Shown: positions 10,264-18,114 of the stretch, one piece after another
Layout: each line of letters opens with the position of its first letter
How positions within the stretch are numbered: the first letter of the stretch is position 1
NCBI GenBank assembly: GCA_046715235.1
Contig: JBKJZO010000203.1
Coordinates: forward strand, 1-27,412
Source of the DNA: JBKJZO01 sp046715235
GTDB taxonomy: Bacteria; Actinomycetota; Actinomycetes; BP-191
Direction of reading: 5' to 3'
Length of the DNA: 27,412 nucleotides
Program-made: the position numbers and the translations under genes
Notes under the pieces: model-generated
Databases searched by the model: none
What the model was told of the DNA's origin: nothing
The model's input: the letters and a program-made list of their open reading frames with translations, nothing else

Positions 10264-10284
10264 GCTCAGAGCCGGCCGGCCGCC
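10264..10284. repeat. 21-bp direct repeat, copy 2 (end of DUF58 gene)
   Basis: Exact copy of 10009-10029, 255 bases away start to start. Here it encodes the last five residues (AAGRL) and stop of the DUF58 protein on the minus strand. Confidence 0.7.
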
Positions 10285-11561
10285 TTCAATGCGAGGTAGC
10301 TGTCGGCGACCGCAGGAGCGAACTGCGCGGGCGGCGCGTCGACGACCTCGACGCCCCTTCGGCGTAGCAAGGACGTCAGTCGCCGGCGTTCGTCAGTCGC
10401 CCGCTCGGCGGCGGCGGCGTCATACACCAGCCGCACGTCGCGCCTGCCCGCGGCCATCTCGCCGACGCGCGGGTCGGCGACTGCGGCAAGGAGCACCGTG
10501 TGCCGCGCGGTCAGCATGGGCAGTACCGGGAGCAGCCCCTCTTCGATCACCGCGGTATTGAGGTCGGTGAAGAGCACGACAAGTCCGTGCTGGCGGTGCC
10601 GGCGCAGGATCTGCCCGACCATCGCCGCATGGTCGGACTCCAGCAGCGCAGCCTCGAGCGGCACCATCGCCTCGACGAGTGTCGGCAGTACGTCGGAGCG
10701 GCTTCCTGCGCGCACGATCGCACGAGGGTGGTGGTCATGTGCGATGAGATCGACCGTGTCGCCGGCGCGCGCGGCAAGCGCGCCGAGCAGCAGTGCGGCG
10801 TCGAGAGCATGGTCGAGCCGCGGCGTGTTGCCGACTCTGCCTGCGGAGGTGCGGCCGGTGTCGACCACGAGCACGACCCGGCGGTCGCGTTCGGGTCGCC
10901 AGGTGCGTACGACGACCGCCTCGCGTCGTGCGGTCGCGCGCCAGTCGATCGAGCGCACGTCGTCGCCCTCGACGTACTCGCGCAACGAGTCGAACTCGGT
11001 GCCCTGACCACGACGTCGCACCGTCAGCAGTCCGTCGAGCTGACGCAGTCGCGCCAGCCTTTCGGGCAGGTGCTTGCGGGAGTCGAAGGGCGGCAGTACC
11101 CGCACTGCCCACCGGACGATGTGCCGGCCCTGACGGCCGGCCAGACCGAGCGGACCGAGCGAACGCACGGTGATCCGTTCGGCGTGCCGGTCACCGCGCC
11201 TGGTCGGCGTCAGCGTTGTGACCGCGTGCCTGCGCTCGCCCGCCGGCACCGTGACGTCGTGGATGCGCGGCGACGAGCCGGCCGACGGCGGCCACGCGTC
11301 CCGGATGCGCGCTCGCGACGTTCGGGTGCCGGTGTTGTGCACGGTCAAGGTGACGTGGGCATCAACCCCTTGCCGGGTACGCGTGTCGCCCCGCCGTGTC
11401 AGGTGCAACGCATGCACAGAGGCGGCGAGCGAGATGTCAGCGACGACGGCGACCAGCAGGGCGGCGTTCCACAGCAGCAGGGTCACTCCCGGCCGCGGCG
11501 AGAACGCGACAACGAACGCGCCGGCGAGGGCGACGGCTGCGGCCCGGCCGGTGATCGCCAT
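10266..11561 (-). CDS. DUF58 protein with VWA-like domain
   Basis: A 431-residue membrane-anchored protein. Two membrane helices near the N-terminus (about 5-22 and 27-48) are followed by a beta-rich segment and the DUF58 core: GQGTEFDSLREYVEGDD, then RSIDWRATARREAVVVRTWRPE (about 180-220). The last part, with VVLVVDTGR and later VVLFTDLN, has the order expected of a von Willebrand A-like fold. DUF58 proteins regularly pair with MoxR ATPases and are thought to be their partner or substrate-handling component in the envelope. It is the last gene of a five-gene minus-strand operon. Its ATG directly follows the MoxR stop (TAGATG, no gap), so expression is coupled. A degenerate copy of its C-terminal coding end lies downstream. 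Confidence 0.93.
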   Translation of the reverse strand: MAITGRAAAVALAGAFVVAFSPRPGVTLLLWNAALLVAVVADISLAASVHALHLTRRGDTRTRQGVDAHVTLTVHNTGTRTSRARIRDAWPPSAGSSPRIHDVTVPAGERRHAVTTLTPTRRGDRHAERITVRSLGPLGLAGRQGRHIVRWAVRVLPPFDSRKHLPERLARLRQLDGLLTVRRRGQGTEFDSLREYVEGDDVRSIDWRATARREAVVVRTWRPERDRRVVLVVDTGRTSAGRVGNTPRLDHALDAALLLGALAARAGDTVDLIAHDHHPRAIVRAGSRSDVLPTLVEAMVPLEAALLESDHAAMVGQILRRHRQHGLVVLFTDLNTAVIEEGLLPVLPMLTARHTVLLAAVADPRVGEMAAGRRDVRLVYDAAAAERATDERRRLTSLLRRRGVEVVDAPPAQFAPAVADSYLALKAAGRL

Positions 11562-12566
11562 CTACCGAGGCACGGGTACGGCGGCCAGCACGGTGTCGAG
11601 CACGGCGTCTGGGGTCGCCCCTTCGAGTTCGGCTTCCGGCCGCACGCCGACCCGGTGCCGCAACGTCGGACGGGCAAGCGCCTTCACGTCGTCGGGTGTC
11701 ACGAAGTCGCGGCCGACGAGCCACGCCCAGGCCTTCGACGTCGCGAGCAGCGCGGTCGCTCCCCGCGGCGATACGCCGAGCGACACCGACGGCGACTGAC
11801 GTGTCGCCCGCGCGATGTCGACGATGTAGCTGAGCACTTGTGGCGCCACCTGGACGCGCGCGACCGCCTCGCGCCCGGCCTGCAGCTCAGCCGGCCCGGC
11901 GACCGGACGCAGCCCCGCTGCCACGAGGTCGCGGGGGTTGAACCCGGCGTGGTGCGCGGCGAGGATCCGCGTCTCGTCGTCGCGACCCGGCAAGGGCATC
12001 GTCAGCTTCAACAGGAAACGGTCGAGCTGTGCCTCAGGCAAGGGGTATGTGCCTTCGTACTCCACCGGGTTCTGCGTTGCCGCGACGATGAAGGGGTCGG
12101 GCAGTGGCCGCGGTAGGCCGTCGACCGTCACCTGCCGCTCTTCCATGGCTTCGAGCAACGACGCCTGCGTCTTCGGTGGCGTGCGGTTGATCTCATCCGC
12201 GAGCAGCAGGTTGGTGAACACGGGGCCGTGCTTGAAGGTGAACTCAGCCGTGCGCGCGTCGTAGATCGTCGACCCGGTGACGTCTCCGGGCATCAGGTCG
12301 GGCGTGAACTGCACCCGCTTGGTTTCGAGCCGCAGCGCCGCCGACAACGAGCGCACGAGGAGTGTCTTCGCGACGCCGGGCACACCCTCGAGCAGCACGT
12401 GCCCGCGGCAGAGCAGCGCGATGATCAGGCCGGTGACAGCGGCGTCCTGCGCGATGACCGCCTTGCCGACCTCCGCGCGTACGGCCTGCAGTGCGGCCCG
12501 TGGGTCAGGGCCAGTGGGCGGGGGCTGCGGTGCGGGGACCGGGGTCGGCTCGAACGGCTGCGTCAT
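11562..12566 (-). CDS. MoxR-family AAA+ ATPase
   Basis: A 334-residue cytoplasmic AAA+ ATPase, normal length for MoxR proteins. After a Pro-rich N-terminus (1-20), Walker A is GVPGVAKT (61-68) and Walker B is LLADEINR (121-128). Sensor and MoxR-specific stretches follow: ATQNPVEYEGTYPLPEAQLDRF, then a C-terminal lid with SPRGATALL and DDVKALARPTLRHRV. MoxR proteins act as chaperone-like remodelling enzymes with VWA-containing partners; DUF58 immediately downstream is the probable partner. The start overlaps the end of the DUF4350 gene by 4 bases (ATGA). By gene order it corresponds to moxR2 of M. tuberculosis (Rv3692), stated from memory. Confidence 0.96.
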   Translation of the reverse strand: MTQPFEPTPVPAPQPPPTGPDPRAALQAVRAEVGKAVIAQDAAVTGLIIALLCRGHVLLEGVPGVAKTLLVRSLSAALRLETKRVQFTPDLMPGDVTGSTIYDARTAEFTFKHGPVFTNLLLADEINRTPPKTQASLLEAMEERQVTVDGLPRPLPDPFIVAATQNPVEYEGTYPLPEAQLDRFLLKLTMPLPGRDDETRILAAHHAGFNPRDLVAAGLRPVAGPAELQAGREAVARVQVAPQVLSYIVDIARATRQSPSVSLGVSPRGATALLATSKAWAWLVGRDFVTPDDVKALARPTLRHRVGVRPEAELEGATPDAVLDTVLAAVPVPR

Positions 12567-13777
12567 GAGCGGCGTACCTCACTGTCGAGTGAATCGAGAT
12601 CGTCGGCGAGCTTCGTCAGCGCGGGGTCGTCGACAGGGTCAGGACCGTACAGGAGTGTCTTCACCGCTTCGGGTTCTCGACCGGTGTGTGTCGCGACGCC
12701 TTCGATGAGAACGTCCCCGCGGGCGTCCGGCGTCGTCCCGAGGCGCGTGCGCAGTCGTGCTCTGGCACCCGCACGCAGTTGTGCCGCCGCCCCTCCGCGC
12801 GCCTTCGCCGCAGCGTAGAGGCGGCCGCGTCCTTCCACCGCTTCGGCGGCGCGGACGACGACGGGCAGCCGCTCGGTCACGACAGGACCGAGCCGCCGTC
12901 CGCGCCACAGCATCGCGATGATCACCGCGAAGATGAGCTGCAGCAGGACGAGGAACACGCGGCCGGGCAACAGCTCCGCCAGGCTCTTCTGCTCGTCGGG
13001 GTCGGCCGTTCCGGCCGGTGGCGGCATCACCCAGGTGACCGGCGCGCCCTGGTCGAGCAGGCCGAGAGCAAGCGCCGCGTTGCCCTCCTCGTCCAGCAGG
13101 TCGTTCGTGAACGCGCGCGCGGACCCGAGCATCGTCACGCTTTCATCGTCGCGTTCCACCCGGAGCAGTGACGGGCGGCCCTCGACCGCGTAGCAGCTGA
13201 AGACGCGCGCGTCGGCGGCACCGGCCTGGGGCGCGAAACGTAACCCGCCGATGTCGGCTTCCCCGGCCGCGACCGCGAGCGGCAGGTCGCACCTCGGAGC
13301 GACTGTGCGAGGCGCCGCATCGCCCTCCTCCTCGACGGTCAGCCCCAGGACCCTGTCCGGTGTGATCCCGACGAGCACGACATCGCCGGTGGGCGTGTCG
13401 GTGAGGGCGTCGACTTCTCTCTCGCTCAGCAGCTTGGCAAATGGCACGAAGACTGTGCCACTGAGCTCTTCCGGCAGCCCACGCACCCGTCGTACGTCGA
13501 CGCCTCGGTTTTCGAGTAGCTGCGCGAGCGCCCGCGAGCCGCGGGGATCGGCTGCGTCGGGATCGAGTTCTCCCTGCCGTGCACGCTCGGTGAAGAGCGC
13601 CGCGAGCAGTACGAGCAGCAGCACCACTGCGATGAACAGCGCGGGTTTGCGCACCTGCTGCCAGAGCTGGCCGGGCGTCGTGATCCTCTGCGCGGAGCCC
13701 GCCGCATGGGTCTGCGCTGGTTCGGTGTCCGCCAGTGGATCGTCGGTGGCAGCGGGCTCGACGACGGTTTGTGTCAT
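12563..13777 (-). CDS. DUF4350 membrane protein
   Basis: A 404-residue protein with two membrane helices, about 46-63 and 274-290. Between them lies an extracytoplasmic DUF4350 domain of about 210 residues, beginning with DPRGSRALAQLLENRGVDV, the diagnostic start of this family. The domain resembles GATase-like sensor folds. After the second helix comes a cytoplasmic tail of about 110 residues, Arg/Ala-rich (RLYAAAKARGGAAAQLRAGARARLRTRLG). Starts with ATG at 13777, overlapping the DUF4129 stop by 4 bases, and its own stop overlaps the MoxR start by 4. DUF4350 is a standard member of MoxR/DUF58 operons. The exact function is not known. Confidence 0.92.
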   Translation of the reverse strand: MTQTVVEPAATDDPLADTEPAQTHAAGSAQRITTPGQLWQQVRKPALFIAVVLLLVLLAALFTERARQGELDPDAADPRGSRALAQLLENRGVDVRRVRGLPEELSGTVFVPFAKLLSEREVDALTDTPTGDVVLVGITPDRVLGLTVEEEGDAAPRTVAPRCDLPLAVAAGEADIGGLRFAPQAGAADARVFSCYAVEGRPSLLRVERDDESVTMLGSARAFTNDLLDEEGNAALALGLLDQGAPVTWVMPPPAGTADPDEQKSLAELLPGRVFLVLLQLIFAVIIAMLWRGRRLGPVVTERLPVVVRAAEAVEGRGRLYAAAKARGGAAAQLRAGARARLRTRLGTTPDARGDVLIEGVATHTGREPEAVKTLLYGPDPVDDPALTKLADDLDSLDSEVRRS

Positions 13778-14421
13778 GTGGCAGCCGCCATGGTGCTCTG
13801 CCGCGTGCGGCCGACTAGTGCGTCGAGCGCGACCATGCGCTGATACGCCGCTTCCGTTGCCTGCCGGCCGCCGTACCAGATCTCGTTGAACAGATCGGCG
13901 CCGCTGCGGACATCGGCCGCGATGGACGGCATCGCAAGGCCCGCCTCGGCGGCTATCTCGCCGGCCGTGCGTCCGGCGCGCTGGTCGAGTACGCCGCGCT
14001 GCTCGAGCTCGCGGATGACCGCGCGGAACCGGGCGCGGACGGCTTCACGAAAGTCGCCGGCAGCGGCGGCCTGGGCAGCCTGCTCGCGGTGGTCGTCCGC
14101 GGTGCGCAACCTCGCTCGGGGGTCGCGGTCCGAAAGCAGGTCCTGGACCCGCAACGGGCCAAGACCCACCCGCAGGAGTACGACGACCGCGACGACTAGC
14201 ACCACGAGCAGTAGCAGCCCCGGCAGGCCGCCTGGCATCACTGAGCTGGCTCGGCCGAGCAGTTCGTTGAGCTTGTCGATGACCCACTCGATCGCCCGCT
14301 GCACCAGGCCTGGTTCGTGCGCCTTGTAGATCCGCTTGCTCAGTTCCTGCTCAGCTGCGTCCCTCGCCGTCTCACGATCGATCGGGTCGACCTCTGCCAG
14401 CACGGCGAGCCAGGACAGCAT
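13774..14421 (-). CDS. DUF4129 membrane protein
   Basis: A 215-residue protein. The frame stays open well upstream inside the preceding gene, but ATG 14421 is the true start: it shares one base with the stop of the upstream gene (TGATG), and the protein from there matches the family length. An N-terminal amphipathic region (about 10-60), one membrane helix (about 66-88), then a cytoplasmic helical DUF4129 domain with AAAGDFREAVRARFRAVIRE, LEQRGVLDQRAGRTAGEIA and FNEIWYGGRQATEAAYQRM. In other proteins this domain sits at the end of transglutaminase-like DUF4129 proteins; here it is alone, as usual in actinobacterial MoxR clusters. Role unknown, probably a scaffold in the MoxR/DUF58 assembly. 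Confidence 0.9.
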   Translation of the reverse strand: MLSWLAVLAEVDPIDRETARDAAEQELSKRIYKAHEPGLVQRAIEWVIDKLNELLGRASSVMPGGLPGLLLLVVLVVAVVVLLRVGLGPLRVQDLLSDRDPRARLRTADDHREQAAQAAAAGDFREAVRARFRAVIRELEQRGVLDQRAGRTAGEIAAEAGLAMPSIAADVRSGADLFNEIWYGGRQATEAAYQRMVALDALVGRTRQSTMAAAT

Positions 14422-15575
14422 CACCAGCTGGTGCCCGGCGCTTGCGGTGGGGGTGGTGCAGGTGCCGACGCGCTGGCGGCACGGGCGAGTGCGACGTCGA
14501 GGCCCTCGCGTCGCATCCGCCGGTCTATGTAGAGCAGCGCACCGACGCCCGCGCTGATAGGAGTCGTGACGGTGGCCGAGAGAATCGATCCCACGCCCTG
14601 AATGACCAGCGAACCGACGCTCTGCGTCGCGCCGATATCCGAGCCTAGCGCCACGGACACCCCGCCAAGGATCGCGAACGGGATCGTGATCACCCCGCTG
14701 ATGATGAAGACGATGATGAATGCCAGCAGCAGGATCCCGAAGACCCGCCACCAGTCGCCTTTGACGAGCGCACGTGACCGGCGGAGGGCGTTGGTGACGC
14801 TCTGCCCCTCGAGGATCAGCGCCGGAGTCGTGAAGGAGAGCGCGACGTAGAGGTAGATGCCGGGGAGGATGCACAGAATCGTGCCGATGAGGACGAGCAG
14901 CATGATGAGCAACGACGCGCCGATCAGCGCTCCGATACGGCGCCGCACACTGGGCCAGACCACTCCGACGTCGATGGGTTTGCCGAGCACGGCCTCCGAA
15001 ATGACGACGGTGAGCATGCCGGTGAGGATGAGCCCGAAGAGTGCGGTCAGCAGGAAGCCGGCAACGAAGACAGCGAAGGCCCATCCGTTGAAAGAGACGG
15101 CGTATGGGTCCGTCTCGCTCACCGTCGGCGGCGCGATGTCGTTGACGATGAGTTGCATGAAGAACATCACCACCGCGGAAACCGTGGCGACCGCGGCGGA
15201 GAGGCCGAGGGTCGCCTTGGGATAACGCCGCATGGTGGTGAAGGCGCCGTCAAGGATCTCGCCGACACCCAGCGGGCGAAGCGGGATGATGCCCGGCTTT
15301 GCTGCGGCGGTGAACCCTGACCATTGCGGTGCCGGTCCGTAGCCCGGCGGCGGCTGTTGGCCATACCCGGGCGGCGGCTGCTGGCCCCACTGCCCGTAGC
15401 CCGGCGGGGGTTGCTGCCCATAGCCGGGAGGGGGCTGCTGGCCGTATCCGGGCGGAGGTTGCTGCCCGTAGCCGGGTGGCGGCTGCTGCCCCCATTGGGG
15501 GGGCTGTGGCTGGCCGGGCTGCTGCCACGCCGGCGGCTGCTCGCTTGACTGCGTGCCCTCTGGTGGCTCGGACAT
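14421..15575 (-). CDS. Multi-pass membrane protein with Q/P/G/Y repeat (GDPD membrane-domain-like)
   Basis: A 384-residue protein and first gene of the MoxR-module operon. Residues 28-80 hold repeated QQPPPGYG units. After a linker, IIPLRPLGVGEILDGAFTTMRRYPKATLG starts a region of about six membrane helices, with SLVKGDWWR-like loop RRSRALVKGDWWRVFGILLL. These match the membrane domain found at the N-terminus of some glycerophosphodiester phosphodiesterases and in stand-alone actinobacterial proteins; there is no phosphodiesterase catalytic domain here. The C-terminus is a short Ala/Pro-rich tail. The repeat region is probably disordered and cytoplasmic and could support self-association; that is inference. 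The gene is divergent from mtrA. Confidence 0.85.
   Translation of the reverse strand: MSEPPEGTQSSEQPPAWQQPGQPQPPQWGQQPPPGYGQQPPPGYGQQPPPGYGQQPPPGYGQWGQQPPPGYGQQPPPGYGPAPQWSGFTAAAKPGIIPLRPLGVGEILDGAFTTMRRYPKATLGLSAAVATVSAVVMFFMQLIVNDIAPPTVSETDPYAVSFNGWAFAVFVAGFLLTALFGLILTGMLTVVISEAVLGKPIDVGVVWPSVRRRIGALIGASLLIMLLVLIGTILCILPGIYLYVALSFTTPALILEGQSVTNALRRSRALVKGDWWRVFGILLLAFIIVFIISGVITIPFAILGGVSVALGSDIGATQSVGSLVIQGVGSILSATVTTPISAGVGALLYIDRRMRREGLDVALARAASASAPAPPPPQAPGTSW
15336..15494 (-). repeat. 24-bp tandem coding repeat (QQPPPGYG units)
   Basis: Six units coding for QQPPPGYG, interrupted once by an extra QWG, at residues 28-80 of the membrane protein. Units differ at silent sites, so the array is conserved at protein level and not a fresh expansion. 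Copy number may vary between strains. Confidence 0.9.
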
Positions 15576-15656
15576 CCGGTTCCTCGACCCCTACGTAGTC
15601 GGTCCGGCGGCCATCGTGCCACGCAGGCTTCCAACCATGCTGTCCACCACGCCCGC

Positions 15657-15671
15657 GATCACATCGTGATC
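15657..15671. promoter_or_regulatory. Perfect palindrome GATCAC-atc-GTGATC in the mtrA/MoxR-module spacer
   Basis: Six-base arms around a 3-base centre, 82 bases upstream of the divergent membrane-protein start and 77 upstream of the mtrA ATG. The position suits an operator controlling both operons. It does not contain the GTAAC-like boxes reported for MtrA, so the binding protein is unknown. Confidence 0.45.
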
Positions 15672-15748
15672 AGGTCGCGATGCCGGCGCGACACCGACCC
15701 CGCATCGTTGATGGTGCCGCACGCCGCGCCGACGAGAGGTACTGCCCC

Positions 15749-16519
15749 ATGAACATGTCCGCGACGTCGCTAGAGCAGGCACAATGGGAACATGGCGGTC
15801 GGCTGCAGCGATCCGGTGACACCGTTCCGGCGGCGTTCGTGAAAGGCCGTGTGCTGGTCGTCGACGACGATCCCGCACTCGCAGAGATGCTCGGCATCGT
15901 CCTGCGCAGTGATGGCTTCGAGCCCGCGTTCGTCTTTGACGGCGCCGAGGCCATCAATGCTTTCCGCGAAACCAAGCCCGACGTCGTACTGCTCGACCTG
16001 ATGTTGCCCAACAAGGATGGGCTCGAGGTATGCCGGCAGATCCGCTCGGAGTCCGGCGTACCGATCGTGATGCTCACCGCCAAGGGCGACACCATCGACG
16101 TCGTGCTCGGCCTCGAATCCGGTGCCGACGACTACATCGTCAAGCCGTTCAAGCCCAAAGAGCTTGTGGCGCGGGTGCGCGCGCGGATCCGCCGCAACGA
16201 GGACATCGAGCCCGAGAGCCTGCGCATCGGCGAGGTCGAGATCGACGTCGCCGGCCATCGCACCAGTCGCGAGGGGCATGACATCTCGCTGACGCCGCTG
16301 GAGTTCGACCTGCTTGTCGCACTGGCGCGCAAGCCCCGGCAGGTCTTCACGCGCGAGGTCCTGCTCGAACAGGTATGGGGTTATCGGCACGCGGCCGACA
16401 CGCGGCTCGTCAACGTTCACGTGCAACGGCTGCGCTCCAAGATCGAGCGCGATCCGGAGAACCCCGAGATCGTCCTGACCGTGCGCGGCGTCGGATACCG
16501 GGCCGGCCCACCGCAATGA
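15749..16519 (+). CDS. mtrA: Response regulator MtrA (OmpR/PhoB type)
   Basis: DNA-binding response regulator of the MtrA-MtrB system, which links envelope state and cell division to transcription in actinobacteria. The receiver domain starts at GRVLVVDDDPALAEML and has its phospho-acceptor at Asp83 (LLDLMLP), with MLTAK and the KPF lysine following. The winged-helix C-terminus contains LTPLEFDLLVALARKPRQVF and VWGYRHAADTRLVNVHVQRLR, nearly identical to mycobacterial MtrA. ATG 15749 has GAGAGG 9 bases upstream and gives 257 residues. Homologues start close to the receiver domain, and GTG 15839 would give the usual ~227 residues, but has no clear Shine-Dalgarno. The 30 extra codons have weaker codon bias and may be untranslated leader. 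The stop overlaps mtrB by 4 bases. Confidence 0.97.
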   Translation: MNMSATSLEQAQWEHGGRLQRSGDTVPAAFVKGRVLVVDDDPALAEMLGIVLRSDGFEPAFVFDGAEAINAFRETKPDVVLLDLMLPNKDGLEVCRQIRSESGVPIVMLTAKGDTIDVVLGLESGADDYIVKPFKPKELVARVRARIRRNEDIEPESLRIGEVEIDVAGHRTSREGHDISLTPLEFDLLVALARKPRQVFTREVLLEQVWGYRHAADTRLVNVHVQRLRSKIERDPENPEIVLTVRGVGYRAGPPQ

Positions 16520-18114
16520 GCCAGGGCGTGGCGGAGGCGCCGCGCCCGAGCGGCCTGCGGCAGCTGCTCCCGCTGCGAGTTGTCCGCTGGATAGGCCGAC
16601 GCTGGCGGCAGTCGCTGCAGTTGCGGGTGGTGACATCCGCCATGGTGGTGTCGTTCGCCATCGTCGGGTTGTTCGGCGTCCTCCTGTTCGACCGGATCGT
16701 TCGCGAGCAACTGCGCAACCAGCAGAGCAGAGCCGAGGCGCAGTACGTCGAGGTGCTCCAACACGCGCAGCGGGAGCTGACCGGGCCGAAAGAGCGCGAC
16801 GACGCCGCCCTGCGCGAGACGCTCAGCGTCTTGTATTCGCAAGCACCCAAGGACGTGCATCTCGTCCTGACACCCACCGGCGGCGCCGGACGCACCTACT
16901 TTGCTCCGCGCGAGAGCACGGCGCGCCTGACCGACGTACCGGAAACGTTGATGCGAGCGGTCGGGGCCGACCGGACCAAGCCGAGGATCGTCCGCGCGTA
17001 CTCGACAATGCGCGTCGACGGCGAAGACGTCCCGGTGCTGGTCCTCGGCGCTCCCGTTCCGCATTCGTTTCAGCTCTACCTGCTCTGGCCGCTGACCAGC
17101 GAGGTTGCCACGGCCGGATTGGTACGGCGGATGCTGCTGATCGCGGGCACCGGGCTCGCAGTTGCGATCACGCTGGTGGTGTTCGCGATCGCCCGCAAAG
17201 TCGTCACCCCGCTCAAACTCGCGGCACGGGTGGCCGAGCACTTCGCGGCGGGTGAGTTCGCCGATCGCATGCACGTCAACGGCGAGGACGAGATGGCCCG
17301 GCTCGCTGAGACGTTCAACCGGATGGCGGCGAACCTGCAGCGAAACATCGGCGAGCTGCAGGAACTGAGCCGGGTACAGCGGCGCTTCGTCGCCGATGTG
17401 TCGCATGAACTGCGCACGCCACTGACAACGGTGCGGATGGCGGCCGACGTTCTGTACACGGCGCGCGAGGACTTCCCGACGCAGATCGGCCGGTCCGCGG
17501 AGTTGCTGCAAAAGGAGCTCGACCGGTTCGAGGGCCTGCTCGTCGATCTGCTCGAAATCAGCCGGTACGACGCCGGTGCGGCGGTTCTGGAAGCTGAACT
17601 CACCGACATGAGGCACGCCGTGCAGCTCGTCGTCGACGCGGTCTTGCCGCTTGCCGAACGCCTCGGCAGTGAGGTCGTCTTGCACGCCGACGTCGAGACG
17701 GGGCTGTTGGTCGAGGCCGACCCGCGCCGGCTGCAGCGCATCCTGCGCAACCTGATCTTCAACGCGGTCGAGCACGGTGAGGGTCGCCCGGTCACCGTGT
17801 CGATCGGCGCCGATGAGGACGCCATCGCGGTCGTCGTACGCGACCACGGCCTTGGCTTCCGGTCGACCGACGTGTCCCGGGTGTTCTCCCGCTTCTGGCG
17901 TGCCGACCCGTCGCGCGCCCGGAAGACCGGCGGAAGCGGCCTCGGCCTGTCGATCGCACTGGAGGACGCGCGGCTGCACGGCGGCTGGCTGCACGCGTGG
18001 AGCGAGCCGGGTCGCGGCGCGGCGTTCCGGCTCACGCTGCCCCGGCGGGCGGGCGGCGTACTGCATTCATCGCCGCTTCCGCTCGAGCAGCCGCCGGTGA
18101 TGACCAGTGCGTAA
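16516..18114 (+). CDS. mtrB: Sensor histidine kinase MtrB
   Basis: Membrane histidine kinase that phosphorylates MtrA. The 532 residues contain membrane helix 1 (about 37-58), an extracytoplasmic sensor of about 145 residues, helix 2 (about 207-226), a HAMP domain (about 227-285), and a dimerisation domain with the phospho-accepting His297 in VSHELRTPL. The ATPase domain has an N box with RNLIFNAVEHG (Asn416), DHGLGF (443-448) and GGSGLGLSI (472-480). The frame is open upstream, but ATG 16516 fits: it overlaps the mtrA stop (ATGA) and begins the conserved N-terminus. Its 3' end overlaps lpqB by 8 bases, so the three genes are one coupled operon. Confidence 0.97.
   Translation: MSQGVAEAPRPSGLRQLLPLRVVRWIGRRWRQSLQLRVVTSAMVVSFAIVGLFGVLLFDRIVREQLRNQQSRAEAQYVEVLQHAQRELTGPKERDDAALRETLSVLYSQAPKDVHLVLTPTGGAGRTYFAPRESTARLTDVPETLMRAVGADRTKPRIVRAYSTMRVDGEDVPVLVLGAPVPHSFQLYLLWPLTSEVATAGLVRRMLLIAGTGLAVAITLVVFAIARKVVTPLKLAARVAEHFAAGEFADRMHVNGEDEMARLAETFNRMAANLQRNIGELQELSRVQRRFVADVSHELRTPLTTVRMAADVLYTAREDFPTQIGRSAELLQKELDRFEGLLVDLLEISRYDAGAAVLEAELTDMRHAVQLVVDAVLPLAERLGSEVVLHADVETGLLVEADPRRLQRILRNLIFNAVEHGEGRPVTVSIGADEDAIAVVVRDHGLGFRSTDVSRVFSRFWRADPSRARKTGGSGLGLSIALEDARLHGGWLHAWSEPGRGAAFRLTLPRRAGGVLHSSPLPLEQPPVMTSA

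Noticed and set aside
10500..12116. 538-residue plus-strand frame opposite DUF58 and MoxR
   Set aside because: Composition (Arg/His/Gln-rich, no domains) is typical of an antisense frame in GC-rich DNA, and the opposite strand carries well-defined genes.
13774..15084. Long minus-strand frame reading into the membrane-protein gene
   Set aside because: The upstream two thirds are Arg/His-rich out-of-frame translation of the membrane protein; only 13774-14421 is a DUF4129 gene.
16417..18066. 549-residue minus-strand frame opposite mtrB
   Set aside because: Antisense shadow of mtrB, with no recognisable domain.
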